Shown: piece by piece, positions 52,965 to 64,000 of the stretch
How positions within the stretch are numbered: position 1 is the first letter of the stretch
Layout: each line of letters starts with the position of its first letter
NCBI RefSeq assembly: GCF_000006445.2
Contig: NC_006045.2
Location: 1,426,001-1,490,000 of the forward strand
Origin: Debaryomyces hansenii CBS767
Taxonomy: Eukaryota > Ascomycota > Pichiomycetes > Serinales > Debaryomycetaceae
DNA: 64,000 nucleotides
Direction: 5' to 3'
The notes under the pieces: model-generated
What the model was told of the DNA's origin: nothing
Database searches by the model: none
The model's input: only the letters and a program-made list of their open reading frames with translations
Translations under genes and position numbers: made by a program

Positions 52965-53391
52965 TCTGATATTACGAATTATAAAAGAGTACAGGCAATG
53001 AAACTGTCCAATAATAGAATAATATTCTTGATTCTCCAAAAAGCTGGGGCTCATATATACACATGAAGTATAATAGAACCAACCAAATTTTGGAGTAAGA
53101 ATTTAGTGACATTAATTATTTTATGGCCGTGCAATAGGATAATGCATGAAGCATACTTCCTTGAAAAGCTTATTGATATGCACTGGGGCCATTGCAACTC
53201 ACGGCTACTAAATTCAAAGATAAACGAAATCAGACTAATCACGTTAAGTGATTAAATTCTTATCAAATATTCTTCATAAATGTTCCCCAGTTTATATAAA
53301 TATCGTCAGATCTAGTTCATTTCAACTCCCAATCATCTTTTACTTCAACTAATTTAGTGGTTAGTTAAAGCACAGTAGAGTATTGATAAGG

Positions 53392-55722
53392 ATGGAAAAA
53401 CTCAAAAACGCATTATCCAAGGATCATGGCATAGAGATCGAGAGCAAGAACGTCAACGAAATCGAGTCGGCTGAAGAGCATGTATTAATGGCATCAAAAT
53501 CTCAGGAGTTTGACCCCGTTACTTCCAGACTTGAGGAGGTTATTCTTGATGACGACTATGCTGCAGTTACGGTCGAAGATGATTCACCATACGCCGAAGT
53601 TAGAGCATCTGTTCCAAGTAGTGACGATGCCGACTTACCCCAGAATACAATTAGAATGTGGATTCTTGGTATGATATTAAATACCATTGGTTCTGCTTTG
53701 AATTTGTTGTTCTCACTTCACTCTCCACAGATCATTCTTACTACTCTTGTTACTTCCCTTCTCGCTTGGCCGATTGGTATGGCATGGGCAAGGTTCATAC
53801 CAAATATCAAAATATTTGGTACACCATTAAATCCAGGTCCATTTAATATCAAGGAGCACACTATTATTGTTATTATGGCAAACGTTTCGTTTGGTGGTGG
53901 TGCTGCCTATGCAACTGATATTTTGTTGTCACAAAATAAGTTCTATGAACAAGATTTTGGATGGGGTTTCGACTTACTTGCAATCTGGTCTACCCAATGT
54001 ATTGGGTTTGCATTGGGTGGTTTAGCTCGTAGAGTCTTGGTATACCCTGCTTCCATGATCTGGCCACAAAATTTAGTTACGGTTACCTTCTTAACTAATT
54101 TGCACGTTAACAGTAACCACGTCGCTGACGGCTGGAAAATCTCAAGATTATATTTCTTTGCCTTAATTGGTATCTGTTCATTCCTTTGGTACTGGTTTCC
54201 AAATTATATTTTCCAAGCATTATCCTGGTTTGCGTTTCCTACTTGGATAGCACCAAAAAATGTGATTGTTAACCAGGTATTTGGGGCCAATACCGGATTA
54301 GGATTAATTCCTATTACGTTTGATTGGAATCAGATATCAGGATATATCGGCTCCCCATTAATTCCACCAGCAAGTGCTATTGCAACAATTCTTCTTTCGA
54401 TGGTAACGATTTTCTGGATTATTGTCCCTGCAATACATTATTCTAACACATGGTATGCACAATACTTGCCAATTTCGAGTTCAGGCTCTTATGATAGATA
54501 CGGGAGTAACTATAATGTTTCAAGAATTATCAACAAAGACACGTTAAGTTTTAATGAGAAGAGTTATAAAAATTATTCTCCTCTTTTCTTATCGACTACA
54601 TTTGCTATCTCATACGGTTTGTCCTTCGCAGCAATGTTTGCAACATTGGTTCACACGGTTTTATTCCATGGGAAAGATATCATGAGACAATTAAAGCAAA
54701 AGGAAAAGCCTGACGTTCATATGAGGTTGATGAGGCAAAATTATAAGGATGTACCTGAATGGTGGTTCCTTATTGTTTTCCTTGTCTTCTTCGGTATATC
54801 AATAGTTACCATCAGATGTTGGAATACTGAAATGCCCGTCTACGCATTAATTGTTGCCCTTTTGATTGCAGTTCTCTTCTTACTTCCAGTCGGTGTCATT
54901 TTCGCTTTGACTAACATTGGTGTTGGTTTAAACGTTGTCACAGAGTTCATTATTGGATACATGGTCCCCGGTAAGCCATTAGCCATGATGTTTTTCAAAA
55001 CATACGGGTATATCACCAATAACCAAGCTATCACATTCGTGCAAGACATGAAGTTGGGACATTACATGAAGGTCGCTCCTCGTCTTTTATTCGCAGCACA
55101 ATTTATTGCTAGTATATGGGGCTCATTAGTTCAAGTAGCCGTATTAAGATGGTCCTATGGTAACATCCCTAATTTGTGTGAAGCTGATCAGGCAAACAAC
55201 TACACCTGCCCCAATGGTAAAGTATTCTTCAATGCGAGTATCATCTGGGGTGTTATTGGTCCTGAACGTCAATTCTCCCAGGGCCAGATTTACTACGGTT
55301 TATTGTTCTTTTTCATCATTGGTGCCCTTTTGCCGCTCATGAACTGGCTTATCTTAAAAAAATGGCCAAATAGTCCTATAAGATGGTTGAACTGGCCCGT
55401 TTTCTTCTCCGGTACAGGCTATATCCCTCCTGCAACCCCTTATAACTACTCAGCCTATTGTGCAGTTGGCTTGACCTTCGGTTACTGGATTAAGAGAAGA
55501 TGGTTCCATTGGTGGTCAAAATACAATTATTCCTTATCTGCCGGCTTAGATATTGGTATGGCTTGGTCCTCCGTCATCATCTTTTTGACAATTTCTTTAA
55601 CTAAAACTAGTGCACCAAACTGGTGGGGTAATAACGTTATCGAAACCACAATGGACATGACAAGTACTGCAATCAGACAACCATTAGCAGAGGGTGAATG
55701 GTTTGGTCCATCTTCGTGGTAA
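53392..55722 (+). CDS. Oligopeptide transporter, OPT family
   Basis: The ATG is at 53392; an upstream TTG at 53383 is in frame but unlikely to initiate. The 776-residue membrane protein has a hydrophilic N-terminus ending in SPYAEVRASVPSSDD, the OPT N-terminal signature. Roughly 14 membrane spans follow, with AWPIGMAWARFIP, GANTGLGLIPITFDWNQISG and FIIGYMVPGKPLAMMFFKTY. The C-terminal half is Trp-rich. OPT proteins import tetra- and pentapeptides by proton symport across the plasma membrane and are multiplied in Candida-clade genomes. Which OPT paralogue this is cannot be settled. GATA motifs in its long promoter suggest nitrogen regulation. Confidence 0.88.
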   Translation: MEKLKNALSKDHGIEIESKNVNEIESAEEHVLMASKSQEFDPVTSRLEEVILDDDYAAVTVEDDSPYAEVRASVPSSDDADLPQNTIRMWILGMILNTIGSALNLLFSLHSPQIILTTLVTSLLAWPIGMAWARFIPNIKIFGTPLNPGPFNIKEHTIIVIMANVSFGGGAAYATDILLSQNKFYEQDFGWGFDLLAIWSTQCIGFALGGLARRVLVYPASMIWPQNLVTVTFLTNLHVNSNHVADGWKISRLYFFALIGICSFLWYWFPNYIFQALSWFAFPTWIAPKNVIVNQVFGANTGLGLIPITFDWNQISGYIGSPLIPPASAIATILLSMVTIFWIIVPAIHYSNTWYAQYLPISSSGSYDRYGSNYNVSRIINKDTLSFNEKSYKNYSPLFLSTTFAISYGLSFAAMFATLVHTVLFHGKDIMRQLKQKEKPDVHMRLMRQNYKDVPEWWFLIVFLVFFGISIVTIRCWNTEMPVYALIVALLIAVLFLLPVGVIFALTNIGVGLNVVTEFIIGYMVPGKPLAMMFFKTYGYITNNQAITFVQDMKLGHYMKVAPRLLFAAQFIASIWGSLVQVAVLRWSYGNIPNLCEADQANNYTCPNGKVFFNASIIWGVIGPERQFSQGQIYYGLLFFFIIGALLPLMNWLILKKWPNSPIRWLNWPVFFSGTGYIPPATPYNYSAYCAVGLTFGYWIKRRWFHWWSKYNYSLSAGLDIGMAWSSVIIFLTISLTKTSAPNWWGNNVIETTMDMTSTAIRQPLAEGEWFGPSSW

Positions 55723-56055
55723 GCGGCTACCATAGGGCAATTATTTTTTCATCTTTTTCTCCTGCTTCACTGTTTTATTCTTTTTCAATTCCGCATAATT
55801 CTCTTATATCCTGGCCATAACGATTTCACTCGCTTGTCGTTGTATTTTTTTAATAGGTGTATTCGTTAATTGATTATATTAGTCCCCTAGGACGCTTGAT
55901 TAGTAAAATTGCAAATGTAGTCACGTGATAATACAATCTGGGAACAGATTACGTAATGCCTAAGAAATTTGAATCTCGAGGACTCTTGAAAATTTTTGGT
56001 TAACATGACCCTCTAATATGATCTTAATCTACCAAAAAAATACAATTATATTAAG
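55723..56055. other. Intergenic interval, MGE1 promoter
   Basis: These 333 bp contain the transporter 3' flank and the MGE1 promoter, with CACGTG at 55922-55927. Confidence 0.6.
55922..55927. promoter_or_regulatory. CACGTG E-box upstream of MGE1
   Basis: A palindromic CACGTG lies 129 bp upstream of the MGE1 ATG. Confidence 0.5.
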
Positions 56056-56787
56056 ATGCAAAGGGCTTTATTGAGTTCATTAAGAAGATCCGCAGGTATT
56101 CGCTCGGGTGTCAACTCGATGAGAGTTGTGAGACCAACAGTGCTCGCACCAAGAATGTCGATGATTCGTTTTGCTTCTACGGAAGCATCCAAGAAAGAAG
56201 GTAAGGAAGATAAAGCGGAAGCTCAGGGTTCTCAAGAGCCAGAAACAGCAGCTGAGACAAATAAGGAAGCCGAGGGTGCCAAGGTTGAAGTCAGCGAGAT
56301 AGACGAATTGAAGGCTAAATTAACTAAGAAGGACAGAGAATTAGCAGACATGAAAAATCACTATGCAAGAGCCATTGCTGATTTCCGTAACTTACAAGAG
56401 TCCACTAAGCTTGAAAAACAAAAGGCCAGAGACTTTGCGTTACAAAAATTCGCTAAGGACTTGTTGGAATCTGTCGATAACTTCGACTTGGCCTTGAATG
56501 CAGTCAAAGAAGACACATTGAAGAACAACAGCGAGGTTAAGAACTTGTACGATGGTGTTGACATGACTAGAAATGTCTTTGAGAAGACTTTGGCTAGACA
56601 CGGAATTGAAAAGGTTGACCCAATTGGCGAACAATTCGACCCAAATCAACATGAAGCTACATTCGAGATTGCCCAACCAGATAAAGAACCAGGCACTGTT
56701 TTCCACGTTCAACAAAATGGTTACACTTTGAACTCGAGAGTGTTGAGACCTGCAAAGGTTGGTGTTGTCAAGGACGCTGAAAACTAA
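56056..56787 (+). CDS. MGE1: Mge1, mitochondrial GrpE nucleotide-exchange factor
   Basis: The 243-residue protein has a mitochondrial presequence rich in Arg/Ser (about 1-37, MQRALLSSLRRSAGI). A charged linker, the long GrpE coiled-coil helix (about 80-140: LKAKLTKKDRELADMKNHYA, RAIADFRNLQESTK) and the beta-wing domain follow, the last ending GYTLNSRVLRPAKVGVVKD, the GrpE signature. It exchanges ADP for ATP on matrix Hsp70 (Ssc1), driving protein import and folding. Length is close to the family norm. The CACGTG box upstream matches those at other mitochondrial genes here. Confidence 0.95.
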   Translation: MQRALLSSLRRSAGIRSGVNSMRVVRPTVLAPRMSMIRFASTEASKKEGKEDKAEAQGSQEPETAAETNKEAEGAKVEVSEIDELKAKLTKKDRELADMKNHYARAIADFRNLQESTKLEKQKARDFALQKFAKDLLESVDNFDLALNAVKEDTLKNNSEVKNLYDGVDMTRNVFEKTLARHGIEKVDPIGEQFDPNQHEATFEIAQPDKEPGTVFHVQQNGYTLNSRVLRPAKVGVVKDAEN

Positions 56788-58346
<1,559 letters not shown>

Positions 58347-58427
58347 TTCTTAATGTATTTAAACGAGAGGTCTATATATTGTACATATGCAGTGTGTCTG
58401 CTTTGAATAAAGAAAAACATGAATCTA

Positions 58428-59909
58428 TTAATCAAATCCCGACCATTCTTCGCCCTGTTCTTCGGTTTCTTCATCTATGTCATTCTCTTCTTTATTTACT
58501 TTCTGTCTCTCGGAATCTTCGTCGGATATATCTTTTTTAATAAAGCATGCCGCGAAGAATCCTATTCCTCCATCTTCCTTTGGTGTTGCTCTAACACAAC
58601 CGCCCGCTAAAGCTTCGCATTCTTCCTCGTTCCCCCCACATACAGCGGTGAATTCTTCTTTCCAACCTCTTTTGGGCCATTCTGAAATAACAATGTCTCT
58701 AGAAGCTAACTGCCACCCAGATGCTTTTATTTCCTTATCCATCAATAAGTCAACAACAACCCTTTCGTTTTCATGTGGGTGAATTGAACAGGTGGAATAA
58801 ACAACCTTTCTGGCTTTTGGAAACAGCAAGGCGTGTTTCATGATTTTGAATTGGAACCCTGCCAACCTATTAAGTCTTTCGGTATCGATCTCTTCCTTTT
58901 CTTGTTCTTGCAGTTGTGCATCTTCTATAGCACGTCCAAAAATCCCCGATCCACTACATGATGGATCTACTACAAGGCCTGTAACGCAAGGAAAGTCTTG
59001 CGGCTTTGTGGACGTGAAATCAGCATGCGTTATCTGAATCAAGTTCTTATATTTGATTCCAGTGGCTTTTTCGCACATAGTCTTTAGCACCTTCACACGG
59101 TTTGAATCCCGTTCAAATGCATACACCACAGAGTCTTCTGATCTGGGTAAATATGATGCACAATGAGTAGTTTTGTTCCCCGGCGCAGCACATGAATCGA
59201 TGATTTCGATATGGTTATCTGAAGGGTCATCGTTAAGAATATGCGCAGGGAAACAAGAGGCTCTGTCTTGAATGATCACTTCACCCTTAAGGTACGCTGC
59301 AGTGGACGTCAACTTCTCCTTAGGATGGATACCGTACAAATTAGGAATATAGTCGTCCGTATATATAAACCCCGTTTCCTTAATCTCAATCGAACTAATC
59401 GGCTCTAGCTTAGCAAAAAATGGATGGTCCTGGAAAAACTTCTCTGGTGTCGTCTTAATGGTGTTCACACGGAACCATCTAATAGGTGTCTCATCGTCAC
59501 TAGATACAGAAGTCGGTAAATCCTCCGCAGACTTCGCCTTATATTTCAATTTAAGTTTAGTAAACTCTGCCTGTAATCTAGTCTTATGCTGCAAGATAGC
59601 ATCTTTAATAGGATGTTTCCCCAGTTGAATCCTACCTTTAGAATTAAACAACAAGTCATGCACAACAAGCAACAACAAGTTATCACTGATTTTCAATTTC
59701 TTGGTTTGGAGTGTCTGTTTTATTTTAGACTTCCGAATAATCGCTTGTATGTGTTCTTTATACTTTAAAGTAGAATAAACCAATGCATAAATGTGTTTTG
59801 GAGAGTTCACTAACTTCGCCTCATTAAAAATACGAGACTGCAAGCTTCCACCTATACCCTTTCCTTTATAAGGACTCAAAAATTGCTCCGCTTCAAAGTA
59901 TAGTTTCAT
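58428..59909 (-). CDS. RCM1: Rcm1, 25S rRNA m5C methyltransferase (NSUN5 family)
   Basis: Rcm1 methylates a cytosine in 25S rRNA near the peptidyl-transferase region. The 493-residue protein has the NSUN5-type N-terminal helical domain (SPKHIYALVYSTLKYKEHIQ, GKHPIKDAILQHKTRLQAEF) and a PUA-like insertion. The Rossmann methyltransferase has the SAM-binding IDSCAAPGNKTTHCASYL, the motif IV DPSCSGSGIFGR with its cysteine, and the motif VI catalytic cysteine in YSTCSIHPHENERVV. An acidic tail follows. A PAC (CGATGAG) and an RRPE-like element lie 30-45 bp upstream, in the 193-bp promoter shared with the divergent PRK1-type kinase. Confidence 0.93.
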   Translation of the reverse strand: MKLYFEAEQFLSPYKGKGIGGSLQSRIFNEAKLVNSPKHIYALVYSTLKYKEHIQAIIRKSKIKQTLQTKKLKISDNLLLLVVHDLLFNSKGRIQLGKHPIKDAILQHKTRLQAEFTKLKLKYKAKSAEDLPTSVSSDDETPIRWFRVNTIKTTPEKFFQDHPFFAKLEPISSIEIKETGFIYTDDYIPNLYGIHPKEKLTSTAAYLKGEVIIQDRASCFPAHILNDDPSDNHIEIIDSCAAPGNKTTHCASYLPRSEDSVVYAFERDSNRVKVLKTMCEKATGIKYKNLIQITHADFTSTKPQDFPCVTGLVVDPSCSGSGIFGRAIEDAQLQEQEKEEIDTERLNRLAGFQFKIMKHALLFPKARKVVYSTCSIHPHENERVVVDLLMDKEIKASGWQLASRDIVISEWPKRGWKEEFTAVCGGNEEECEALAGGCVRATPKEDGGIGFFAACFIKKDISDEDSERQKVNKEENDIDEETEEQGEEWSGFD

Positions 59910-59938
59910 TTTTTCTTGGTAGTCATGATAATAGCTGT

Positions 59939-59954
59939 GAATTTTTTCGATGAG
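59939..59954 (+). promoter_or_regulatory. RRPE-like element joined to PAC (CGATGAG) upstream of RCM1
   Basis: GAATTTTTTC (59939-59948) runs directly into CGATGAG (59948-59954), 30-45 bp upstream of the RCM1 ATG. This is the clearest PAC/RRPE pair in the window. Confidence 0.55.
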
Positions 59955-60102
59955 CCGGGTTTTTATCTTGATCGCGGGTCTGTAGTCGAAAGCATTTTGT
60001 GTTCTCTATTGGTTCCTATATTGAATAGTAGGAGTTCATTGTATTTCAATTGTTCTTAATCAACATAAAGGCACCAAGGTGTATTAAATAGCACTCATTA
60101 TA

Positions 60103-62382
60103 ATGCCGCTACCTCCACTGAATACATATCCACCAGGGACCAAATTGACTGTAGGATCCCATGATATTTCAATCATTAAATACTTATCTGAAGGAGGTTT
60201 TGCTCATGTTTACACTTGTCATATAGATCCACCGTTCAGGGGATCGAATATTGCATGTTTGAAGAGGGTAGCAGTTCCGAACAAATTGCAGTTGAATCTT
60301 TTGAGACAGGAAGTTGATTCTATGAAGAGATTGAAGGGCAACAAACATATTGTTTCTTATATTGATTCGCATGCGTCGAGACTTGGTAATCCGGGAGGAG
60401 GGCATTCGACGACACAGCAGTACGAAGTTTTCGTGTTGATGGAATATTGTTCGAAAAATGGATTGATAGATTATATGAACACTAGGTTGACACACAAGCT
60501 TACGGAGCCGGAAATATTGACCATAATGCATGATATAACCATAGGGGTGGCCATGTGCCATCATTTAAAACCACCGTTATTGCATCGAGACATTAAGATT
60601 GAGAATGTATTAATTGATTCGAAAGGTGTGTACAAGTTATGTGACTTTGGATCGGCAGTAGGGTATCTTCCCGTACCCAAAAATGCCAAAGAGTTTAGCG
60701 AATTGCATGACGACTTAATGCAGCATACAACTCCACAATATAGAGCTCCGGAGATGATTGATTTGTCCAGAGGCTTTCCAATTGACGATAAGCTGGATAT
60801 CTGGGCGTTGGGGTGCTTTTTATATAAACTTTGTTACTACACAACTCCTTTCGAACTGCCGAGCCATTCCTCGTTGCAAGATATGGAAAAACTGATCCTC
60901 AATTGTAGTAACACTTTAAAATTGCCCCACAATCAACCGGGCCTGATTTTCTCATCTAGATTAAAGAATGTTATCAAGTGTTGTTTGAGAGACGATCCTA
61001 GGAGAAGACCGAATGCAGTTCAATTATTAGAAGAGATATGCTTAATGAAAGGTATTAAGAAAGTTCCAGATGTTATTCCTTATACTTTGAAGGATCATCA
61101 TGGTCACAATAAAGCACATCCACATATGGTGAATAACACAAACCATAGATCGCATGATACCGAAGAGAAGGTGCCCGTTTTACCTGAGCGGAGAGAACCT
61201 TCTCCCTCCAATCTTTCAGTTGGCCCAAAGAAAAGCAGTGCCAAGCTGGTAGATCCATTTGCAACTATAGATAAATCAAAGATGTTGCAACATTCTGCAT
61301 CCACGAGTAATAAAATATCAGATAAAAAGACAATTCATAGACCAATGTCAACCTTTATGCCTACGTATACGGCCACGAATGCCAAACCTAAACCTAAACC
61401 TAGACCTTTAAGTTATTATATTGAAGATGATCTGATGGGCCGTCAATACAGATCTGGCTCACCGTTACAGACAACGTCTTCTACTACTTCGTTACAGGAC
61501 TTTATCAAACAACAGATAAATGAAAGTAATGATGATCTATCAACTAAAAGGTTTCAGGATCAAGACCAGAGTACATTGGATTTCTTGAAGAGTAAAGAGG
61601 AAGAAACTCAGAAGGGCTTGTCGCTGAGGCAGAACACTGGTGGTAGTATAAAGTTATCGATTAGAAACGGATTAAGAAAAATCAGTACAGGAGGAAGTAG
61701 TAACGGCGTTCATGGTAACTATAGTTCTGAAAATTTATCACAAAATAAAAGATCTAGTATTTCTTCTATTAAACAAATATTTACTGGAAATTCATACAAG
61801 AAATCAAGCTCTGATGAGCCGAGTGATTCAAGTGAAAGTTTATCGCGTGTCCAATCTCCTCAAGATGAAAGAGCGGCCAAGAAATTATCCATTCAACGTA
61901 GAATGCAAATGTTGATGAAAAACAGTAATGATGAGCTGCTTGTCACCAAAACTGCACATGGATATGGTAAATTCACTGATCAAGACGACATAGCTGCAAT
62001 TAACGATAATAGCACTACCAATTCCTTAGCAAATGAGAAGCATATAGAAACTCGAAATCGAAGTTCAGCTAGCTCTCTGCTTAGTAAAGCTAGACCAGTT
62101 CCACCAAAAGTACCTCAGAGTTTGACATCCTCTAAGATTAAACATAGTTTGAATGACCGTGTTACGAAAACTAGAGATAAGCGGTCTACAAAAGATTCAC
62201 ATAAGGATGTGTATAGTTCCAAGAAACCACCACCTAAACCTCAAAAACCTGCTCATTTGAAGTCACCAGAGAATGATACAAACGGTCATGAACGAAAATT
62301 GAGTGATGCAAGTACGATTTCTATTCCTGACGTAGATGATTTAGAAAAAGAGTTTTCTAAAAGATTCCCCAGTTATGTCTAA
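60103..62382 (+). CDS. PRK1: Ark1/Prk1-family actin-regulating kinase
   Basis: The 759-residue protein has an N-terminal NAK-family kinase domain (about 14-315): ISIIKYLSEGGFAHVYTCHI, HRDIKIENVL, DFGSAVG, TPQYRAPEMID, and DIWALGCFLYKLCYYTTPFE. A long Ser/Lys-rich tail follows with several polyproline motifs, including KKPPPKPQKPAHLKSP near residue 710, similar to the Abp1 SH3-binding site of Prk1/Ark1. These kinases phosphorylate Pan1, Sla1 and epsins at actin patches and end each round of endocytosis. Codon 231 (60793-60795) is CTG where KSDIW is conserved, supporting CUG=Ser. Whether it is Prk1 or Ark1 is a matter of paralogy; one gene is expected in this clade. Confidence 0.87.
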   Translation: MPLPPLNTYPPGTKLTVGSHDISIIKYLSEGGFAHVYTCHIDPPFRGSNIACLKRVAVPNKLQLNLLRQEVDSMKRLKGNKHIVSYIDSHASRLGNPGGGHSTTQQYEVFVLMEYCSKNGLIDYMNTRLTHKLTEPEILTIMHDITIGVAMCHHLKPPLLHRDIKIENVLIDSKGVYKLCDFGSAVGYLPVPKNAKEFSELHDDLMQHTTPQYRAPEMIDLSRGFPIDDKLDIWALGCFLYKLCYYTTPFELPSHSSLQDMEKLILNCSNTLKLPHNQPGLIFSSRLKNVIKCCLRDDPRRRPNAVQLLEEICLMKGIKKVPDVIPYTLKDHHGHNKAHPHMVNNTNHRSHDTEEKVPVLPERREPSPSNLSVGPKKSSAKLVDPFATIDKSKMLQHSASTSNKISDKKTIHRPMSTFMPTYTATNAKPKPKPRPLSYYIEDDLMGRQYRSGSPLQTTSSTTSLQDFIKQQINESNDDLSTKRFQDQDQSTLDFLKSKEEETQKGLSLRQNTGGSIKLSIRNGLRKISTGGSSNGVHGNYSSENLSQNKRSSISSIKQIFTGNSYKKSSSDEPSDSSESLSRVQSPQDERAAKKLSIQRRMQMLMKNSNDELLVTKTAHGYGKFTDQDDIAAINDNSTTNSLANEKHIETRNRSSASSLLSKARPVPPKVPQSLTSSKIKHSLNDRVTKTRDKRSTKDSHKDVYSSKKPPPKPQKPAHLKSPENDTNGHERKLSDASTISIPDVDDLEKEFSKRFPSYV

Positions 62383-62496
62383 TTAATGATATGCATTCTA
62401 ATTAACCATGTTTTCAATGTACTATACTACATATTTTACAACTTTTAAATAGATAACAACTAATCTATGAAAATACATATTATACAGTCAAAAGCA

Positions 62497-64000
62497 TTAG
62501 TTGCTGCTGCCACTACTGCTGTATTCTTCAATAGAGTCCAAAACGAAATCAATACCTTCGTCAAACCGCTCACTAATAACCTCCCATAACCCATCAGATG
62601 ATGCTTTTAAAACCCTTCCAAACTTTCGCCTTGGTCTCTTACTATTGTCAATACCATTTACCTCATTACCATTATTTGTACTACCATTGGTTCTAGATAA
62701 AGAAGTACCGGTTGCTCCGCTGGATCCATTCCAGCATGAGTGAAGGCAACTAGTAAATACAACAGAATTTTGGTAATACCAATCTACCATTGATTCATCC
62801 ATAACAGGTACCAAGGGTTTAAGGGCTGATCTATTAACAAATATGACAGTTCCTTGAACTAAATTTTTAATCTCGCTCGACGGCCTCTTGGCGTATAAAT
62901 GTACAATTGATTGATATGAATCTCCAAATCCCACAAACACTAATTTTTTTAATTGGGAGAAGTAGGCCAAGTAGTTGTCCCAGACATATAGAAGCAACTC
63001 TTGCGCGAATATAGTTGGATTGTAAGTTGATTGGGTCGCCGATTTTGAATTACCGTTATTCAATGACGGTATAGACAATGCATAGGAAGGAATATTTATA
63101 TCGATGTATCCTATTTTTTCATTGGCAATGTTAGAATTATTACTAGTTTCTTTCTTTATCTTCTCGATCATTTGAGTCAATGGATGTTCTAAAACAACCG
63201 AGGCACTTCCCTCTATACTACCATTGATTGGATTTATATTTGCCCATATTTCTGGTGGGTCGTGAACAGATATTATAATTGTTGAGCAGTCATATATATC
63301 AGGACTAGCTACAATTAAGTCTTCCAAGCTAGGAGGTAAATCTGTGGTGAAAAAGGAATTACTTTGTTCTGTCTTAGTCTTTGAAGCTGCCACTATAGGT
63401 AAGTTAATAAATGAATATCTATTAAACAATTCTTCAACTTGATGTGACCTGATTGGGTCTGCGATATTTGTGAGTTTATAGGCCGTGTTGTCATTAGGTA
63501 AATCGTAGACATCATCTAATGAGTTGGTAGGATTTCCAGGTTTCAAGCAGTTCCAATATTTTGACTGAATCTTAATAACTTCATCTATAACTTCCAAAGT
63601 TTCGATATGAGGTTGTGACCTAATTGTATTTTCAGGTGGTTCTCCAACTAATACTTTTGCTACTCCTAACGCACTTTTACTGATAGAGTCTAAATTATAA
63701 CCTCCTTCCAAAACAACACATAGTTTTCCTTTCGCTATTCCCTTAAGTAGATGGGTCATATGGCCATAACCAGTAGGAGAAACATGGCATCCCCCGATTA
63801 TATCTCCATCTGCCGCATCGAAACCCGAACTAACGATAACCAAATCAGGATCAAATTCAGTGATAACTGGTATTACAACTTTGTTAAAAGCATAAAAATA
63901 ATCACCATCATCCATACCGGGCGTTCTCCACGGTATATTCAATGAATAACCTTCCCCAGCACCTTCTCCAGTTTGTGTGCTATTACCATATTTTGTTCCT
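62497..64000 (-). CDS. HDA1: Hda1, class II histone deacetylase (N-terminus outside window)
   Basis: The frame runs leftward from beyond the right edge, so only the C-terminal about 500 residues are seen. The visible part starts inside the deacetylase domain: GEGYSLNIPWRTPGMDDGDY, the zinc-site VSSGFDAADGDIIGGC, and VLEGGYNLDSISKSALGV near the active-site Tyr loop. An Arb2-type C-terminal domain follows (FAQELLLYVWDNYLAYFSQL, VFVGFGDSYQSIVHLY), which dimerises Hda1 and holds Hda2/Hda3 in Saccharomyces. The Hda1 complex deacetylates H2B/H3 tails in Tup1-repressed chromatin. It is convergent with PRK1, 114 bp apart. An ATG-less start within the window confirms that the gene is cut. Confidence 0.92.
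   Translation of the reverse strand, partial: GTKYGNSTQTGEGAGEGYSLNIPWRTPGMDDGDYFYAFNKVVIPVITEFDPDLVIVSSGFDAADGDIIGGCHVSPTGYGHMTHLLKGIAKGKLCVVLEGGYNLDSISKSALGVAKVLVGEPPENTIRSQPHIETLEVIDEVIKIQSKYWNCLKPGNPTNSLDDVYDLPNDNTAYKLTNIADPIRSHQVEELFNRYSFINLPIVAASKTKTEQSNSFFTTDLPPSLEDLIVASPDIYDCSTIIISVHDPPEIWANINPINGSIEGSASVVLEHPLTQMIEKIKKETSNNSNIANEKIGYIDINIPSYALSIPSLNNGNSKSATQSTYNPTIFAQELLLYVWDNYLAYFSQLKKLVFVGFGDSYQSIVHLYAKRPSSEIKNLVQGTVIFVNRSALKPLVPVMDESMVDWYYQNSVVFTSCLHSCWNGSSGATGTSLSRTNGSTNNGNEVNGIDNSKRPRRKFGRVLKASSDGLWEVISERFDEGIDFVLDSIEEYSSSGSSN

Larger units (their letters stand above)
51529..53391. other. Long divergent interval between UTP23 and the peptide transporter
   Basis: This 1.86-kb AT-rich interval holds the short UTP23 promoter and a long promoter for the transporter. 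At least six GATAA/TTATC motifs lie between 52306 and 52964. No open frame above 63 codons is convincing. Confidence 0.6.

Noticed and set aside
53383..53391. TTG as start of the peptide transporter, giving three extra residues
   Set aside because: An ATG follows 9 bp later; non-AUG initiation is not needed. The same reasoning moves the LYS12 start to 57222.

Overview
This window is nuclear DNA from a budding yeast of the CUG-Ser ('CTG') clade, most likely the Debaryomycetaceae (Debaryomyces-like; the genus is inference). It holds compact, mostly intronless genes of recognisable yeast families, short introns with GTATGT-type donors and TACTAAC-type branch points, and one tRNA-Leu(AAG). CTG codons sit where conserved proteins require serine: codon 725 of TBF1, codon 251 of FAP1 and codon 231 of the Prk1-type kinase. 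Standard-code translations of this window therefore carry wrong Leu residues.

Layout. 1-6.7 kb: NOP12 (cut by the left edge), DEP1-like, CHS5, VMA7, DPC29/TACO1 and a B12D/NDUFA4-type small protein. 6.9-9.6 kb: a YPR011C-type mitochondrial carrier and UGA1. 9.6-11.3 kb: long intergenic DNA with a possible split micro-gene. 11.3-16.4 kb: TBF1, STE4 and TAF14 (with intron). 16.5-19.1 kb: a repeat-rich putative GPI cell-wall protein. 20-25 kb: PPS1, DFR1, HHO1 (two introns) and an Alr4036-type flavoprotein. 26.4 kb: tRNA-Leu. 26.8-30.4 kb: RSR1 (intron) and two tandem ECM4-type glutathione transferases. 31-37.9 kb: an 18-bp minisatellite, a C2H2 regulator, MCM6, a mitochondrial EMAPII/Arc1-like protein with a newly recognised first exon, and PRX1. 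38-42.6 kb: a Sef1-type zinc-cluster factor and RAD51. 42.6-44.3 kb: a gene-free, C-rich leader region. 44.3-51.5 kb: KIN4, FAP1 and UTP23. 51.5-55.7 kb: a long promoter and an oligopeptide transporter. 56-64 kb: MGE1, LYS12, RCM1, a PRK1/ARK1 kinase and the C-terminal part of HDA1.

These are ordinary chromosomal genes rather than one pathway, but shared promoter signals tie some of them together. PAC/RRPE-like motifs precede the ribosome-biogenesis genes NOP12, UTP23 and RCM1. CACGTG boxes precede four genes for (predicted) mitochondrial proteins (B12D, PRX1, MGE1, LYS12) and one ECM4 copy. MCB or MCB-like elements precede MCM6 and RAD51. Two pheromone-response elements precede STE4. GATA motifs crowd the promoter of the peptide transporter, and a Gcn4 site precedes LYS12.

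I found no prokaryotic-style system, CRISPR array, intact transposon or virus. The less expected items are the hidden mitochondrial exon at 36.3 kb, the possible split micro-gene at 10.8 kb, the two-intron histone H1, the gene-conversion tract between the ECM4 copies, the minisatellite, and the Trp/acid plus His/Glu repeats of the cell-wall protein.
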